Source of the DNA: Streptococcaceae bacterium
GTDB taxonomy: Bacteria; Bacillota; Bacilli; Lactobacillales; Streptococcaceae
DNA length: 64,000 nt
Assembly: GCA_031270325.1 (NCBI GenBank)
Contig: JAISXW010000035.1
Coordinates: forward strand, 1-64,000
Reading direction: 5' to 3'
Positions 62,134 through 64,000 of this stretch are shown piece by piece (position 1 is the stretch's first letter; every line of letters starts with the position of its first letter). Made by a program: the position numbers and the translations under genes. The notes under the pieces were generated by a model. The model was not told the origin of the DNA. It saw only the letters and a program-made list of their open reading frames with translations, and did not search any database.

Positions 62134-63510
62134 TTATTTCAACTGAGATTTGAGTGTATCCATCTGTTTTTGAAGTGTGGTATCTGTTTTCATTTTATCT
62201 GAAATTTGCTTGTGGGCATAGATTACTGTTGTATGATCACGACCACCAAATTCTTTACCGATAGCAGGTAAACTTTTACCGGTAATCTCGCGAATTAAGT
62301 ACATCGCAATTTGACGTGGATAAGTAATTTCTTTGTGTCTCTTTTTACTGATCATATCAGCGACTGAAATATTGAAAAATTTACCAACTTCTTCTTGAAT
62401 TCTTTTGGAAGAAATATCTTTATCTTGCCTTATTTTATTTGATTCAATCGTGCTTAAGGCTTTAGCTGCCGTATTGACATCAATTGTCTCAATATTATAA
62501 GTGTTGGCATAAAATTTTAGATTTTTCAGTGCCCCTTCTAAGTCTCTGACGTTGGAATCAATACGTCCGGCAATATATGCCAATGTTTCAGTTGGGACTT
62601 GAAGTGCTATCTCATCTACTTTATTCATCAAAATAGCCATGCGATCTTCATAATTAGGTGCTGTGATATCAGTTATTAATCCCCATTTAAATCGAGAGGT
62701 CAGACGTTCTTCAAATTCATTTAATTCAGTAGGCGGTCGGTCACTGGAAATCACAATCTGTCCACCTTTATCATACAAGGTATTAAAAGTTTGGAAAAAC
62801 TCGTTAATCGTCCCTTCTTTTTTGGCGAAAAATTGAATATCATCTAGCAGGAGTAGATCTAAGGTGCGATATTGATCCGTGAATTCTTCCATTTGGTTTT
62901 TACGAGAACTATTGACATAATCACTGACGAAGTTTTCTGATGAGACATATTTGATGCGGGCATTGCCGTTATTGTTAAGCATTTCATTACCAATGGCATT
63001 CATTAAGTGAGTCTTACCTAGCCCTGGTCCACCATAGATAAATAAGGGGTTATACATGCCACCGGGATCATTTGAAACAGCAATAGCAGCACCTAAGGTC
63101 ATCCGGTTACCTTCACCTTGAACAAAATTTTCAAATGTATATTTTGAATTTAAGCCATTGTTTATTTTTGAATGAATCAAATCGGACTTTTTAGCTATTT
63201 CGCTACTGGCTATTTTTTTGTCAGTTTGTTCATAGTCGGAAATATTGATGTCATCTTTTGAATAAAGCGAGAAGTTTATCTCAACGCCAAAGATTTCAAA
63301 TCCAGATGTTTTGATGATATCTTTGATATCTTGTTTTTTCCAAAAATCTTGGTGCATCTTATTTTCAAGATAAATATTGGCATTATGATCTGTAATTTCG
63401 AGAAGTTTAGCAGGTTCTATAAAATAATCATAAGTTGCTTGACCTAATACGGTTTGAGCAAGTTCTTTGACACGTGCCCAAAATTTTTGATCTTTTTGAT
63501 TTAAAGACAT
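62134..63510 (-). CDS. dnaA: Chromosomal replication initiator protein DnaA
   Basis: NPLFIYGGPGLGKTHLMNAIGNEML, GGRDHTTVIYAHKQI. Confidence 0.98.
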   Translation of the reverse strand: MSLNQKDQKFWARVKELAQTVLGQATYDYFIEPAKLLEITDHNANIYLENKMHQDFWKKQDIKDIIKTSGFEIFGVEINFSLYSKDDINISDYEQTDKKIASSEIAKKSDLIHSKINNGLNSKYTFENFVQGEGNRMTLGAAIAVSNDPGGMYNPLFIYGGPGLGKTHLMNAIGNEMLNNNGNARIKYVSSENFVSDYVNSSRKNQMEEFTDQYRTLDLLLLDDIQFFAKKEGTINEFFQTFNTLYDKGGQIVISSDRPPTELNEFEERLTSRFKWGLITDITAPNYEDRMAILMNKVDEIALQVPTETLAYIAGRIDSNVRDLEGALKNLKFYANTYNIETIDVNTAAKALSTIESNKIRQDKDISSKRIQEEVGKFFNISVADMISKKRHKEITYPRQIAMYLIREITGKSLPAIGKEFGGRDHTTVIYAHKQISDKMKTDTTLQKQMDTLKSQLK

Positions 63511-63539
63511 TTGGCTCCTTTCTATTCTGTATATAAAAA

Positions 63540-63832
63540 TCGGTTGATAAAAGCATTATATCATGTTGCTTAAAAGTTTTCCACACTTTATCAAAAACAA
63601 AGCTAAAAATTGACAAGAGGATAAAAATTATCCACAAATATGTGGAATTTGTGGATAAAAAAGGCTTGTTTTATTTTTATTAACAGCTTTTTTGACTAAA
63701 GAGGGCAGGAATAATAGACTTTTGGAAAAGTTATTCACAATAAATAAAAACTTACACACAGGTTGTGGAATTTTTGGTTTTGTGAATAAATCTCTTTAAA
63801 AGTAAAAAAGAAAGCTGTTTGGCTGTGGATTA
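63540..63832. other. oriC, parB-dnaA intergenic DnaA-box cluster
   Basis: TTATCCACA 63628-63636, TGTGGATAA 63650-63658, TTATTCACA 63731-63739, TGTGGATTA 63824-63832 plus AT-rich tracts. Confidence 0.88.
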
Positions 63833-64000
63833 CTTTTGTTTCAAAATGTGGAGAAGCCTGTTGAGTTCTTCAAGTGAGGCGTAAGAGATTTCGATTTTTG
63901 TTGGGTAAATTGCCACAGGCTGACCTAAATGTTGGCTTAAGTTTGTCTCAGCATTTCTGATAAAAACATCTTTTGAAAGTTTTGGATGATTAACAGAAAC
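63830..64000 (-). CDS. parB: ParB/Spo0J C-terminus, partial (continues past right edge)
   Basis: VSVNHPKLSKDVFIRNAETNLSQHLGQPVAIYPTKIEISYASLEELNRLLHILKQK*. Confidence 0.85.
   Translation of the reverse strand, partial: VSVNHPKLSKDVFIRNAETNLSQHLGQPVAIYPTKIEISYASLEELNRLLHILKQK

Overview
This 64 kb window comes from a low-GC Firmicute, probably Lactococcus or a relative (inference from gene content: rexAB, dapD/N-acetyl-DAP deacetylase, DUF6287 lipoprotein, YutD, DUF951). The right edge is the replication origin: parB 3' end, DnaA-box cluster, dnaA, second DnaA-box cluster, dnaN, rexB, rexA, all on the minus strand. Going left there is a plus-strand block (DUF951-ychF-pth-mfd-flippase), a WxL-associated-type gene, a large minus-strand exopolysaccharide/capsule cluster (27.6-42.7 kb), a P-type ATPase behind a yybP-ykoY-like (Mn2+) riboswitch, an ECF sigma/anti-sigma pair, clpB, nrdD, the ECF transporter module, dap genes, a beta-glucoside PTS operon, rlmN, and a partial repeat-rich secreted protein. 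The most unusual signal is a family of intergenic tandem arrays with a strict 21-bp period and consensus GTTCTA-CAAATAA-TAGAAC-RR (6-bp stem, 7-nt loop, 2-nt linker). Four arrays occur at about 2.8, 27.4, 44.4 and 53.5 kb. They have in-phase decayed ends and shared terminal structures. An unrelated 22-bp array at 17.05 kb has the same 6-7-6 hairpin geometry, and a 21-bp-phased ACTTCnGAAGT array lies beside array 4. Other candidates for new biology are a ~480-nt structured non-coding RNA with its own promoter and terminator (7241-7722), and two paralogous structured leader RNAs inside the polysaccharide operon whose apical hairpins differ in sequence but keep their pairing. All calls come from reading the sequence and ORF translations; no database search was run.
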